DNA from: Ciceribacter thiooxidans
GTDB taxonomy: Bacteria; Pseudomonadota; Alphaproteobacteria; Rhizobiales; Rhizobiaceae
Length of the DNA stretch: 64,000 bases
Reading direction: 5' to 3'
Assembly: GCF_014126615.1 (NCBI RefSeq)
Contig: NZ_CP059896.1
Coordinates: forward strand, 1,250,501 to 1,314,500
Below, one piece after another: positions 49,701 to 57,825 of the stretch. The first letter of the stretch is position 1. Every line of letters starts with the position of its first letter. Below the pieces are notes generated by a model that ran no database searches, was not told the DNA's origin, and saw only the letters and a program-made list of their open reading frames with translations. Position numbers and translations under genes: made by a program.

Positions 49701-52355
49701 TTGTTCGGCGAGCGTATTCTCGAGCTGCTCGCGGGCCTCGCTCAGCGTGAGATTGATCGCGTTGGTGCGGTCTTCGAGGGTCGCGCGAATGCGGTCGTGG
49801 TTCTCGCCGAGCGAACCGTCGAGGCGAACCACGCCGGCGGCGACGCTGTCGGAGATGCGGGAAGCACCGTCCTCGATCGCCCGCTCGACACGGCTGCTGC
49901 CTCCGTCGAGGGTAGAGGACAGGCGTTCGGCGTGGCGGACGAGGGATTCCTCGAGCCGCTGCTGGTTGTCGACATAGGCGCTGCGGATGGCCTCCGCCTT
50001 GTCGGCAAAGGTCGCTTCGATCTGCCGGTCGGCGTCGGCCACGGCGTCCACGATGGCGGATGCTTTCCGGTCGAGAACGCCGGACAGGCGCTCTTCCGTG
50101 CCGGAGATCGCGCTGACGATGGCGTCCGCACGACCGGAGAGCGTCTGGTCGAGACGCAGATGGCCTTCCGAGAGGGCTGCGGCGATCTGGTGCGTCTTGT
50201 CCTCCAGCGTGGAGGTGAGGCGGTTTTCTGTTCCGGAGATCGTCTCGACGAGTGCTTCGGCGCGACCATCGAGCGTCTGGTCCAGCCGCTGCTGTCCCAG
50301 CGAGAGGGCTGCCGCGATCTGGTGCGTCTTGTCCTCCAGTGTAGAGGCCAGACGGTCCTCGGTACCGGAAATCGCACCCATCATTGCTTCCGCACGGCCG
50401 TCGAGCACCTGGTCGAGGCGCTGCTGTCCTTCCGAGAGAACCTCGGCAATCTCGCGGCTGCGGGTTTCCAAGGTTTCTGCAAAGCGATCCTGGTTGCCGG
50501 CGAGCGCATTGATGACGGATTCGGTGCGGCTCGAAAGCGTGTCCTCAAAACGCGTCTGGTTCGAGGCGAGCGCGTTGTAGAGCGCGCCGCTGCGTTCTTC
50601 CATGATCGCATCGATCCGGGTCTGGGCCGCCTTGAGCGTCTCGTCGAGCGCCTGGGCCTTGCTGGCCAGCGCATCGGCGATTTCCTTGGCGCGGCCGGCG
50701 AGAGCGTCGTCCATCAACTCCTGACCCGTGCCGATGGCTGTCGCGAGCGCGAAGGACTGATCGGTCAGGGTCGAGCCGAGGCGCTCGATGCTGGAATTGA
50801 GAATACCGTCGATCGCATCGGTGCCGCCGCTGACGGTCTCGTTGATTCGTGCGAGGCTCTCCATGAGCTTGCTGTCGAGACTGCCGGTGCGCTGGTCGAA
50901 GGCGCTCGCGAATTCCGCGACGCGTTCGTCGAATGCGGCGTTGATCTGGCCGACGGTCGCCTGCAGGCGGTCCTCGAAAAGGCCCGAACGCAGGTCGAGG
51001 TCGACGATCGCGTCGTCGGCGCTGGACTGCAGGCTCCGGCGGAAGCTCGCACCCTTCTCGTCGAGGGTGGTGTTGAGCTTGCCGAGAACTTCGTCGAGCG
51101 AGCCGGTGATGCCAAGCTCACCGTTCGTCAGGCTCTCGGCGATCTCGCGGGTGCGTTCGACCAGTGTTTCATTGAGCTGGCGGGCGCGTTCGTTGAGAGC
51201 GGCGTTCAGCTTCTCGGTGTTGGTGTCGAGCGACGAGGCACGGGTCTCGAATTCGCCGAGCAGGTCCTGGCCGCGCTGTGTGAGCGTGCTGGTCAGTTGC
51301 TGCAGGCGCGTGTCGAATTCGCTGGCAAGCGAAATGCCGGAAGCAGAAAGCGTCTGGACGAGATTTTCCGTCTTGTTCGAAAGAAGCGTGCCGAGCGACG
51401 TCGCTGCCGCGTCGGACTTTTCCATGAGCGCGGCGGCGCGGGTGTCGATGAGCGACGCGAAGGCTTCGCCGGAGGTCGCGAGCCGGACGGAGATCTCCTC
51501 GGTCGCCAGCGACAGCTCTTCCTTCAGCTGTTCATGAGCGCCGACGATCGAACTGCGGATGCGTTCGGCGTGATTGACGATCGCGTCGCGCTCAGCGCTC
51601 AATTCCTGCACGAGGCCGCGCACGCGCAGTTCGTTGTCGGTGTAGCTGCGCTCGAGCGCGGTCACTTCGGAGTGGACGAGCGTTTCGAGCTCGGTCGCCC
51701 GCGCGATCGTCCTTTCGATGCCCTCGTTCATCGCCGAGACTTCCCGGCGGACGGCCTGGCCAACCGTCATGATGCGTTCGGAGGCGATCGTTTCCGGCTC
51801 GGAAAGGCGAAGGGCGACCTCCGCCATCGAGCGGGCAGCGTTGCGCAGGTCGCGGGCGCGCGCCATCATGATCGAGAAGGCGAAGATGAGCAGGACGGGG
51901 ATGACCGTGCCGAGGAAGATTGCAACGAGGCCGGGGACAGCCGTCGCTCCGGCGGCGTTCCAGATCTGCTCGCCGTAGAGAAGTTGCGCCACGCCGAGGG
52001 CTCCCACCACCCAGACGGCCGAAACGATCGCCGCATTGCGCAAGGCCGCGCGCATGGACGCGCCTTCGAGCGATTTCATGATCATCGTCGGGCTGCGACG
52101 CGAGGCATCGTTGGCCGGTTCGAAGACCGGCGATCTCGGTGCTGTTTCGGAACCGAATTCCGCCGAACGTGCCGCCTTCCGGGCGGAGTTGGGCCGCTGC
52201 TGGGGCTTGCCGGACACTTTGCTCTCCCGAGCGTCAGGCGCCTTGGCAGGCTGCGGCGACGAGACTTCTTCCTCGTCGAAATCGATCCGCAGTGCCGCTT
52301 CGAGAGCCTGAAAGGCGCTTTCGTCAATCGACTCGTTGGTCTTCTTGTTCGCCAT
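46737..52355 (-). CDS. rgsE: Giant apolipoprotein-like polar growth protein (GPR/RgsE family)
   Basis: 1872 residues. An acidic cytoplasmic N-terminus (about 1-100) is followed by two membrane helices (about 102-125 and 137-163). About 1400 residues of continuous amphipathic helix then follow, with 11-residue periodicity; in places this becomes 44-residue tandem repeats (residues about 620-770). Next is a Pro-rich linker (about 1600-1740) and a conserved C-terminal domain of about 120 residues (ARAIDHDASVELWRRYQRGERDVFTRRLYTL). Size, topology and apolipoprotein-like helices match the growth-pole-ring protein of Agrobacterium and RgsE of Sinorhizobium, which organise unipolar growth. The orthology is inferred from architecture, not an alignment. 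Confidence 0.8.
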   Translation of the reverse strand: MANKKTNESIDESAFQALEAALRIDFDEEEVSSPQPAKAPDARESKVSGKPQQRPNSARKAARSAEFGSETAPRSPVFEPANDASRRSPTMIMKSLEGASMRAALRNAAIVSAVWVVGALGVAQLLYGEQIWNAAGATAVPGLVAIFLGTVIPVLLIFAFSIMMARARDLRNAARSMAEVALRLSEPETIASERIMTVGQAVRREVSAMNEGIERTIARATELETLVHSEVTALERSYTDNELRVRGLVQELSAERDAIVNHAERIRSSIVGAHEQLKEELSLATEEISVRLATSGEAFASLIDTRAAALMEKSDAAATSLGTLLSNKTENLVQTLSASGISLASEFDTRLQQLTSTLTQRGQDLLGEFETRASSLDTNTEKLNAALNERARQLNETLVERTREIAESLTNGELGITGSLDEVLGKLNTTLDEKGASFRRSLQSSADDAIVDLDLRSGLFEDRLQATVGQINAAFDERVAEFASAFDQRTGSLDSKLMESLARINETVSGGTDAIDGILNSSIERLGSTLTDQSFALATAIGTGQELMDDALAGRAKEIADALASKAQALDETLKAAQTRIDAIMEERSGALYNALASNQTRFEDTLSSRTESVINALAGNQDRFAETLETRSREIAEVLSEGQQRLDQVLDGRAEAMMGAISGTEDRLASTLEDKTHQIAAALSLGQQRLDQTLDGRAEALVETISGTENRLTSTLEDKTHQIAAALSEGHLRLDQTLSGRADAIVSAISGTEERLSGVLDRKASAIVDAVADADRQIEATFADKAEAIRSAYVDNQQRLEESLVRHAERLSSTLDGGSSRVERAIEDGASRISDSVAAGVVRLDGSLGENHDRIRATLEDRTNAINLTLSEAREQLENTLAEQGTSFGASIAASTGMLEMSLEEQEASLRRTIDESGKALEERLRGTAGSIAGQFSEAAGEITRTAADFSDRVERSVGGMTTRLDETSSKIETSLGTLEDRIRDGLDGVDSRVGDAGEKFAARLSEKIGDMERVGSQAAERVSRVLEEGTSRVAESFDSRTAIIDDRLSTMDRALNIGLDAVNRTIEGKAAGLAAALRSAVGEAAQTLDTEAMRSVELLNRSGADFADRIGARSAEFSRAVEERSEDLASRIEETQNRLAGQAASVARTFSEAGDAIAGKIAEAEAIVDTRIASLAGTLADAGSTLEARAAAIREALAGNTEELATTMDSVEKALDARGNAIRTVLDERTRELNSMLAGRSAELSRIIDEKALPVIAGYAETGRVAAERITEAARESAERLRAENGAVLDALTDRAEHAAQALGAVEASLAEKAGTLIERLAESNSGLTEMVEQAASNIAAADERFGQTTARFADTTAQAADLLQTSGRLLEGKLEKLASVSDQTLSQVSSIVGRFGEHSKVLSQASELLGAAQSNLVGTLEERQQSLRDLAVGLVKRSEEIETTMRGLGSMVESAFERAEQRSGQVAGNLRQSIQSSFVDVGKILSDTEKRAQSTATNMRDALLSAGEEANRSIEKTLSEAEQRSGALADRLRGGLSASLGDVERLLGEAGRKSDGAANHLREVMREAVEDAVGRFSGATDEIRRSAQEIRKELDATRGELKRGAFDLPEEAKESAAAMRRAVAEQIKALQDISQLVGRSTQQLEIAEPVARKPVETRPAEPPRKAVAPAPAVVPGPQPVPARPVETPALRGSFGLEQKAAVSTTPARQETGGWISDLLRGASRDEQEPNAAQARSAQPKATEPAPRAADSRNPRHMVESLNSLSVDIARAIDHDASVELWRRYQRGERDVFTRRLYTLKGQQTFDEIKRKYDREPEFRVAVDRYIADFEKLLADVARTDRDKTVTQSYLTSDTGKVYTMLAHAAGRFG
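50030..50480 (-). repeat. 132-bp (44-residue) in-gene tandem repeats
   Basis: About three and a half near-identical 132-bp units. For example, the tgcgtcttgtcctccag element recurs at 50191 and 50323, exactly 132 bp apart. Each encodes four 11-residue helical units around ISGTEDRLASTLEDKTHQI and GQQRLDQTLDGRAEA. Repeat spacing is a multiple of 11 residues. Confidence 0.85.
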
Positions 52356-52824
52356 AGGGTTACGCCTCGCTACGCATACCGGGCCGATCTGGTCGCCTTA
52401 CCCTCGCAACAATGCTCGGGACCGCCTATCGGCCGAACTCGGGACCTTCCCGCTGCCGCCACGCCACGGGAAATCCCCTTGCAAACAAGGCCGGAATGCC
52501 CGCTTCTTCAAGCGTCGATGAAAAGCTTCCTTATCATCATCCGACCTCCGGGCAAAGCTTTGCAGCCTATGCCCCTCATATCCGTATCGTAGTGACACAT
52601 TCGGGTATGCGTTACAATTAACCGGTCCCGGCATCCCCGGGAGAGCCGGTTGTTGTTAACAGATATTTTACAGATCGTGCCCGCGAAAAGCCTGCAATGC
52701 CGGCTATTTAGGGACTGTTAACCATAGCGGCAAGTTTTCCCGTCGAACGAGCGGCGACTTAAGCAGTTAGCGGCGGATTTCAACCAAGGATCAGTGCCGG
52801 GTGTAAGCAAGGGAGATTGCCGTC
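52356..52824. other. Divergent intergenic region between rgsE-like gene and small helical protein gene
   Basis: 469 bp without a supported gene. Seen: a strong GC hairpin at about 52620-52651 (aaccgg...ccggtt outer arms, ccgg inner arms) without a T run, and an octamer TTAACCAT at 52718-52725, a CtrA half-site form, about 100 bp before the rightward gene. Promoters of both divergent genes must lie here. Confidence 0.45.
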
Positions 52825-53208
52825 ATGGCAAGTGCAGGTGCAGAGATATCGGAACTTCCTTCGGAAGAAGGACAGGGTGCGGGACGCTCTCGGTGGCGTG
52901 CGAGACCCGTCGACCTCGTCTATCTGGCGGCGAGGACGCGCGCCGACCGCGCGGCCGAAATGGAGATCCTGCAGACCTTTGTCGGACAAATGCGGCAATG
53001 CCTGCGGTCGCTGGTGCCGGGTGGCGATGCGGCCGCCAACAGGACGGCTGCGGCAAGGCTGAGGGCGGCCGCCCTCGCTGTCGGCGCGTTTGCGCTTTCG
53101 GCGAGCGCCGAAGCAGTCGAGAGAAACGGAACGGATCCCGATGCGATCGAATCCGTCCATTCCCGCGTCATCGAAGCGGAGAATTTCGTCTCCGGCCTCT
53201 GCCGTTGA
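52825..53208 (+). CDS. Small helical cytoplasmic protein, possibly a degenerate Hpt-like domain
   Basis: 127 residues. AAGGGAG precedes the ATG. The body is predicted helical: [37 protein letters not shown], then [27 protein letters not shown]. The second segment resembles the HxLKGAARAVGA helix of histidine phosphotransfer domains but has Ala where the phosphorylated His would be. So it would not accept phosphate; it could be a docking or regulatory relative. No family is recognised with certainty. It is upstream of the ferredoxin gene by about 150 bp. Confidence 0.7.
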   Translation: MASAGAEISELPSEEGQGAGRSRWRARPVDLVYLAARTRADRAAEMEILQTFVGQMRQCLRSLVPGGDAAANRTAAARLRAAALAVGAFALSASAEAVERNGTDPDAIESVHSRVIEAENFVSGLCR

Positions 53209-53359
53209 GGACACTGCGCATGAGAGCCGACGCCCCCATTTTCCGGGTGCGACACACAGTCCCGTGATGCCGGCTCTTCTGGTGGGCGAAAATGTTGACG
53301 GCCCGGATTTTTTCGTGAATGACTTCGGCCGTCTTTCAATAGCCTTTCTGGATGCCCTC

Positions 53360-53680
53360 ATGACCAAGCTGAACATCATCGCGTTCGACGGCACACGTTT
53401 CGAGATCGACGCCGCCGATGGCTCCACCGTGATGGAGAACGCGGTCCGCAACTCCGTGCCGGGTATCGAGGCTGAATGCGGTGGCGCGTGCGCCTGCGCA
53501 ACCTGTCATGTCTATGTCGACGAGGCGTGGACCGATGCGGTCGGAGCACCTTCGGCCATGGAAGAGGACATGCTCGACTTCGCCGTCGACGTGCAGCCGA
53601 ACTCGCGCCTCTCCTGCCAGATCAAGGTAACGCCGGCGCTGGATGGTCTGGTGGTGAAGGTTCCGGAGCGTCAGGGCTGA
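53360..53680 (+). CDS. [2Fe-2S] ferredoxin (ISC/putidaredoxin type)
   Basis: 106 residues. Cluster-binding pattern [14 protein letters not shown] plus a distant Cys in RLSCQI, the CX5CX2C...C spacing of adrenodoxin/putidaredoxin-type ferredoxins. [22 protein letters not shown] is a typical late segment. Start at ATG 53360, where the beta-grasp fold begins. No ISC cluster or P450 is nearby, so its electron partner is unknown. Confidence 0.93.
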   Translation: MTKLNIIAFDGTRFEIDAADGSTVMENAVRNSVPGIEAECGGACACATCHVYVDEAWTDAVGAPSAMEEDMLDFAVDVQPNSRLSCQIKVTPALDGLVVKVPERQG

Positions 53681-53684
53681 ACGC

Positions 53685-53716
53685 AAAAAAAAGCCTCGCT
53701 CATCGAGGAGCGAGGC
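53685..53716 (-). terminator. Strong Rho-independent terminator (minus strand)
   Basis: 8-bp perfect stem with an 8-nt loop, followed on the minus strand by T8. On the plus strand it follows the ferredoxin stop but has no T run there. So it ends leftward transcription coming from the DUF922 side. Confidence 0.88.
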
Positions 53717-53820
53717 GAGGGGGGCGCACCGCCAACAGGCGAGGGAGGAGACACCTGCTACCCGAAGATGCGCCGGGGAGAACCTGACAGATCCGGCTAC
53801 GGCCGGATGAACTCTCTTTA
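53685..53820 (-). ncRNA. Candidate small RNA with CU-rich motifs
   Basis: On the minus strand this segment reads as a compact structured RNA. A 5' stem-loop is atccggc-cgta-gccggat (53790-53807), followed by CU-rich single-stranded stretches including ctcctccc and cccccctcgcc. It closes with a perfect terminator stem (gcctcgct / agcgaggc) followed by eight T. CU-rich, anti-Shine-Dalgarno-like motifs are typical of alphaproteobacterial CcsR/cuckoo-type small RNAs. No canonical promoter spacing was found (TTATAC is at 53828-53833). It could instead be the 3' untranslated end of the DUF922 transcript. Confidence 0.42.
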
Positions 53821-53964
53821 ATCACACGTATAATTCCGTTCTTTAGCAAGTTCTACTGCTAGAAATAGCTGGTTATTCACAGGGCAGAACGTCAGTTCCA
53901 CTCAAGTTTGAAGGGGAAAAGCTGTGATTTTATCAGCGGTGGAACGGGGCGACGGCGGAAAACG

Positions 53965-54582
53965 TCAGGGATTTCGTTTCGATCGGTAGTTGAGGATGCG
54001 AATCATTCGATTTTCGAAATTCGCTGCCTCGATGCGGTCGAAGCGCATCTGATCCTTGTCGTGCGCATCAATGATCCGGCCGGTGGTTTCGGCGACCTTG
54101 ATCTCCATGGCCAGGCAATCGCGGTGTGGGCGGAGCCCCTTGAGGCTGGTCTCCAGCTTGCGGGCGTACTGGCGTGCGATCTCGGCGTGCCGTTCCTCGT
54201 GTCGGCGAATATCGCTGGACAGCGAGTCCCAGATCAATGCGAGATCTTTTCCGGCCCGCTTGCGGTTCTTCCATTTGGGGAGCACGAGCTGCGTCTTCAG
54301 CGTCACCTTGGCGGAGCCGACGCGGCAGCGGCCGCCGGACTCGACATAGGTCACGTCACCGCCGAAACGGATGCGGGTTGCGCCGGGATGGCGGGCGCCG
54401 GTGGACATCGTGTACGGACCGCGCCGCTCCAGTTCGCGGTCGAGATCCTGGGCGGTGGTGCCGCCGATCTGGAAATAGCTGACCGTCTTGTGGACGATCG
54501 TCTCGGCGGTCGCCTGGCTGCCCAGGAGAGCGAGGATTGCCGCGGCGGAAACGAGATACCGGAGGCGGCGCGCAATCTTCAT
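53965..54582 (-). CDS. Exported DUF922 protein (putative zinc-dependent peptidase-like)
   Basis: 205 residues. Signal peptide at about 1-27 (ending ATAE). The DUF922 core contains YFQIGGTTAQDLDRELERRGPY and the metal-site-like RRHEERHAEIARQYARKLE, an HExxH-type arrangement (HEERH), followed by later conserved Asp/Cys. Predicted periplasmic Zn protease; activity unproven. It runs leftward, away from folP, with the candidate small RNA and terminator 150-280 bp downstream. Confidence 0.87.
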   Translation of the reverse strand: MKIARRLRYLVSAAAILALLGSQATAETIVHKTVSYFQIGGTTAQDLDRELERRGPYTMSTGARHPGATRIRFGGDVTYVESGGRCRVGSAKVTLKTQLVLPKWKNRKRAGKDLALIWDSLSSDIRRHEERHAEIARQYARKLETSLKGLRPHRDCLAMEIKVAETTGRIIDAHDKDQMRFDRIEAANFENRMIRILNYRSKRNP

Positions 54583-54682
54583 GCTGGATATCCGCTATGT
54601 TGTATTCGATAGGACCTTGGGGCATAGCCCCGGCAAGTGCAATATCAGATAGGTATCTTTTTTCGCTTCGGGAGGATTTGCC

Positions 54683-55549
54683 GTGACAGTTCAGGCAGAC
54701 AGGACGGACTGGCTTCTCGCCCACGGGCGGCGCCTCGATCTCGCGCGCGGGCGGCTTATGGCCATCGTCAACGTCACGCCCGACTCCTTTTCCGATGGCG
54801 GCCAGCATTTCGGCGCCGAGAGCGCGGTCGCCCATGCGCTGCAATGCCTGGAAGAGGGGGCGGACATTCTCGACATCGGCGGCGAGTCCACCCGGCCCGG
54901 TGCTGCCGAAGTCTCGCCCGCGGAGGAGCAGGACCGCATTCTCCCGGTGATCGAGCGGCTCGTGCGGGAGAGTGACGCGCTGATTTCGGTCGACACCTAC
55001 CGTGCGGAGACGGCGCGGCTCGCGATCGCCGCCGGTGCGCACATCGTCAACGACGTGCACGGACTGCAGCGGGAGCCGGATATCGCAAAGGTGGCGGCGG
55101 ACACGGGGGCAGGGCTCTGCATCATGCATACGGGACGCGGTCGCGAGAAGCTCCCGGACATGATCGAGGATCAGTTCGCTTTCCTCAATCGCTCGCTGGA
55201 GATCGCCGAGGCCGCCGGCATCGCCCGCGGCGCGATCGTTCTTGATCCGGGATTCGGGTTCGCCAAGGAAACCGAAGCGGAGAATGTCGAACTCATGGCT
55301 CGCCTCGACGAACTGAAGGCTTTCGGCCTGCCGCTTCTCGTCGGTACCTCCCGCAAGCGGTTCCTCGGGACGATCACCGGCCGCAGTACGCCGGAGCGTG
55401 ATCCGGCGACCGCGGCGACGACCGTGCTGCTGAGGATGAAGGGGGCAGCCGTTTTCCGCGTCCATAATGTCGCGATCAACAGGGACATGCTCGCCGTCAC
55501 CGATGCCATTCTGGAGGCGGAACGGCAGGTGAAGGCGGGGGAACGGTGA
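54683..55549 (+). CDS. folP: Dihydropteroate synthase
   Basis: 288 residues; joins p-aminobenzoate to hydroxymethyl-dihydropterin diphosphate in folate synthesis, and is the target of sulfonamides. TIM-barrel signatures: IVNVTPDSFSDGG, DIGGESTRPGA, VDTYRAETA, NDVHGLQ, LDPGFGFAKE, GTSRKRFLG and FRVHNV. GTG start at 54683 with GGGAGGA upstream. Its stop overlaps the folK start; no folB lies between them. Confidence 0.97.
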   Translation: MTVQADRTDWLLAHGRRLDLARGRLMAIVNVTPDSFSDGGQHFGAESAVAHALQCLEEGADILDIGGESTRPGAAEVSPAEEQDRILPVIERLVRESDALISVDTYRAETARLAIAAGAHIVNDVHGLQREPDIAKVAADTGAGLCIMHTGRGREKLPDMIEDQFAFLNRSLEIAEAAGIARGAIVLDPGFGFAKETEAENVELMARLDELKAFGLPLLVGTSRKRFLGTITGRSTPERDPATAATTVLLRMKGAAVFRVHNVAINRDMLAVTDAILEAERQVKAGER

Positions 55550-56067
55550 GCATGAGCGATCAGCAGGAATGGCACCGGGCGACCCTCGGGCTCGGTGGCA
55601 ATATTGGCGATCCGGTGGCGGCCATGGCGGCTGCGCTGCAGAGGCTCGATGCCCGTGACGATTGCCGCGTGGTCGCGGTCTCGCGGCTCTATCGCACGCC
55701 GCCCTGGGGCAAGACCGACCAGGCGGACTTCTATAATGCCTGTGCAGCGGTCGAGACGCGGCTTTCGCCGGAGGCCTTGCTCGACGCTTGCCTCGATATC
55801 GAGCGGGACATGAAGCGGGTGCGGATCGAGCGCTGGGGACCGCGGACGATCGACATGGACGTGCTGACCTATGACGGGCTCGAATCCCGCACGGAGCGGC
55901 TCGAAGTCCCGCATCCGCGCATGACCGAGCGAGCCTTCGTGCTGATGCCGCTTGCCGACATCGCGGCTTCGATGGTCGTCTACGGACGTTCCGTCGCGGC
56001 ATGGCTCAAGGAGAGCGACCGGACCGGGATCACGACTGCCAGCGACGACGGCGAATGGTGGCGCTAA
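55546..56067 (+). CDS. folK: 2-Amino-4-hydroxy-6-hydroxymethyldihydropteridine diphosphokinase
   Basis: 173 residues; transfers diphosphate from ATP to hydroxymethyl-dihydropterin, giving the folP substrate. LGLGGNIGDP, YRTPPWGKTDQADFYNACAAV and the HPPK signature RWGPRTIDMDVLTYD, with its catalytic Arg and metal-binding Asp pair, are all visible. The GTG at 55546 overlaps the folP stop (GTGA); ATG 55552 is an alternative start. Convergent with the next gene with no gap. Confidence 0.96.
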   Translation: MSMSDQQEWHRATLGLGGNIGDPVAAMAAALQRLDARDDCRVVAVSRLYRTPPWGKTDQADFYNACAAVETRLSPEALLDACLDIERDMKRVRIERWGPRTIDMDVLTYDGLESRTERLEVPHPRMTERAFVLMPLADIAASMVVYGRSVAAWLKESDRTGITTASDDGEWWR

Positions 56068-56610
56068 CTACTTCTTGAGGGAGGCGGAGGCGTCGGCATC
56101 CATTTCGCGATTGAGCGAAAGGCCGATGACGGGGATCATGCGATCCTCGACCTTGACCGAGATGGTGATGTTCATCGCCGTCTCGTTCTGGACGCGGGCG
56201 ACCATGGCGCCGTTCAGCTTGGCGCGGTTGATGCCCATGACGACCTTGTCGCCGCTGACAGTGCCGGAAACGATGTCGAGCCCCTTGCCGTCGGCGCCAT
56301 CGAGGAACTTGCCCTGATAGGTGTTGCCGACCTGCGTGATGACCGCGCTCATGGGCTGCGAGAACACGCCGACGCGGCAGGTGCCGTCGAGCTTGAGGCC
56401 GGTTTGGCCGCTCGACGAGATGCCGGTCAGGTTGCAGGTGAATTTGGTGCCCTTGTATTTGCCGGCAACGATCTCGCCTGGCCCTTTCCAAATCCCCGAA
56501 ACCGAATCGAAGAAGCGCTTGTCGCGGGATGCGGCTTCCGCGGACAGAACCGTGGCGGCCACCGTGAGAGCGGCGAGAGAGCCGACAAAGGACAAAGAAC
56601 GAAACGACAT
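56068..56610 (-). CDS. Exported protein of unknown function
   Basis: 180 residues. Signal peptide about 1-27 (ending AEAA). The mature part is beta-rich with two Cys (FTCNLTG and GTCRVG) likely forming a disulfide in the periplasm. Lys/Thr/Gly-rich strands such as YQGKFLDGADGKGLDIVSG suggest a small beta-barrel or lipocalin-like fold, but no family is recognised. Stop codons of this gene and folK are adjacent. A TTAACCAT octamer lies 53 bp upstream of its start. Confidence 0.78.
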   Translation of the reverse strand: MSFRSLSFVGSLAALTVAATVLSAEAASRDKRFFDSVSGIWKGPGEIVAGKYKGTKFTCNLTGISSSGQTGLKLDGTCRVGVFSQPMSAVITQVGNTYQGKFLDGADGKGLDIVSGTVSGDKVVMGINRAKLNGAMVARVQNETAMNITISVKVEDRMIPVIGLSLNREMDADASASLKK

Positions 56611-56662
56611 CGGTTCACCCTGGCACGAGCAACGAAGGACCCGTCTGACATCTAACGCGAGA

Positions 56663-56670
56663 ATGGTTAA
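56663..56670 (-). promoter_or_regulatory. TTAACCAT octamer (CtrA half-site form)
   Basis: Reads TTAACCAT on the minus strand, at a promoter-like distance before the exported protein gene. A single octamer is weak evidence. Confidence 0.25.
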
Positions 56671-56736
56671 CGCTTGGTTTCCGCGGCCGCGGGCCGTTTA
56701 CCCTGTTGCAGGAAAGATGAATCGGAAACCGTCCGG

Positions 56737-57825
56737 CTATTCCTTGCGGACGCCGGGAGCCGAAGTCAAGCGGGGAGCAAGATCGGTGACGAAGTCGCCG
56801 ATGCCGGGACGTTTCAGAGCCCTGAACGGCAGGGGCCGGCAGAGATCCATGGCGGCGATGCCGATGCGGGCGGTCATCAGCCCGTTGATAACCCCTTCGC
56901 CGAGCCGTGCCGAGAGCCGCGAGGCCAGCCCGTGGCCGAGAATCTGCTGTGCGAGCCCGTCGCCGACGGCGATCGATCCGGTGACTGCAAGATGGGCGAG
57001 GACGTCCCTGAAGAGCCGCATCATGCCGAAGGCGCCGGGGCGGCCGCCATAGAGCTCGGCCATCGCGCGGATCAGGCGGACGACTTCGAAAAGGACATAG
57101 GCGAGGTCGACGACGGCCCGGGGGCTGACGGCGGTCACGACCGAAACACGCTTGGCGCTTCCGAGGATCAGCGCACGCGCCTTGAGATCGAGCGGGGCAA
57201 GCAGCTCGCGTTCGGCAAGCGCGATCAGGTGCGGTGCGTCGATGACGTCGTCGCGGGCCGCTTCCAGCGTCGCACGGCCACGCGCGGTCTCCGGGCGCCC
57301 GGAGACGAGCTTGACGAGACGGTCGACGATGGCGCGGGCGGCGCGCGGGCGGGTGCCAGCTGCGGCCGCTTCGGCCTCCGTCTTCAACGACTGGACGGCA
57401 TCGAGCCGCCACACGCCGAGAATTTCGCGGCCGACCGCGACGGCAAGCGCTATCAGCCCGACAGCGAGGACGGCGAGAGCAGCGTAGCCGAGCCAGTCGG
57501 AACGGGTGAAGAGATCCCTCAGAAGACTGTCGATCCAGAGCCCGAGCGCCAGCGAGATCAGGATCGAAAAGGCGCCGAGTGCCAGCTTTGCGAAGGAGAA
57601 GCGTCGGGGGCGGTGCGTCGCGACCGGTGTGTCGGCTATTTCCGACAGGTCGTCTGTGGCGAGGAACGGATCGTCCGCTTCTGCGACCACCGCGACGTCG
57701 TGATCGAAGCTTCGGGGCGTTCGCGGTTGCGCTTGCGTCCGCGCCGGCTGTTCCGGCGGCTCGACCGCGAAGGCGGCGGGACGGCGCCCGTTGTCGGGCG
57801 TATGCGGCGGCGGTCTTTTGGTCAT
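56737..57825 (-). CDS. UPF0283 (YcjF-like) membrane protein
   Basis: 362 residues. Pro-rich cytoplasmic N-terminus (about 1-75), two or three membrane helices (about 78-140), then a DUF697-type helical domain with VVDLAYVLFEVVRLIRAMAELYGGRPG and AVGDGLAQQILGHGLASRLSARLGEGVINGLMTARIG. The pairing with ycjX, and the four-base overlap of its start with the ycjX stop (ATGA), match the YcjX-YcjF unit of many proteobacteria. Function unknown, linked to envelope or phage-shock stress in Escherichia coli. Confidence 0.92.
   Translation of the reverse strand: MTKRPPPHTPDNGRRPAAFAVEPPEQPARTQAQPRTPRSFDHDVAVVAEADDPFLATDDLSEIADTPVATHRPRRFSFAKLALGAFSILISLALGLWIDSLLRDLFTRSDWLGYAALAVLAVGLIALAVAVGREILGVWRLDAVQSLKTEAEAAAAGTRPRAARAIVDRLVKLVSGRPETARGRATLEAARDDVIDAPHLIALAERELLAPLDLKARALILGSAKRVSVVTAVSPRAVVDLAYVLFEVVRLIRAMAELYGGRPGAFGMMRLFRDVLAHLAVTGSIAVGDGLAQQILGHGLASRLSARLGEGVINGLMTARIGIAAMDLCRPLPFRALKRPGIGDFVTDLAPRLTSAPGVRKE

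Noticed and set aside
46758..49977. Long plus-strand frames (about 460-620 codons) opposite the same gene
   Set aside because: Same reason: low-complexity shadows of the repeat-rich coding strand.
49701..52592. Open frame of 963 codons on the plus strand opposite the giant rgsE-like gene
   Set aside because: It is the reverse complement of helical repeats with strong third-position GC, which naturally lacks stops; no domain or ribosome site supports it.
53784..53820. Tiny plus-strand frame of 11-16 codons after a GGAGGAG-like site
   Set aside because: The purine-rich site is the complement of the CU motifs of the candidate small RNA; nothing supports a peptide.
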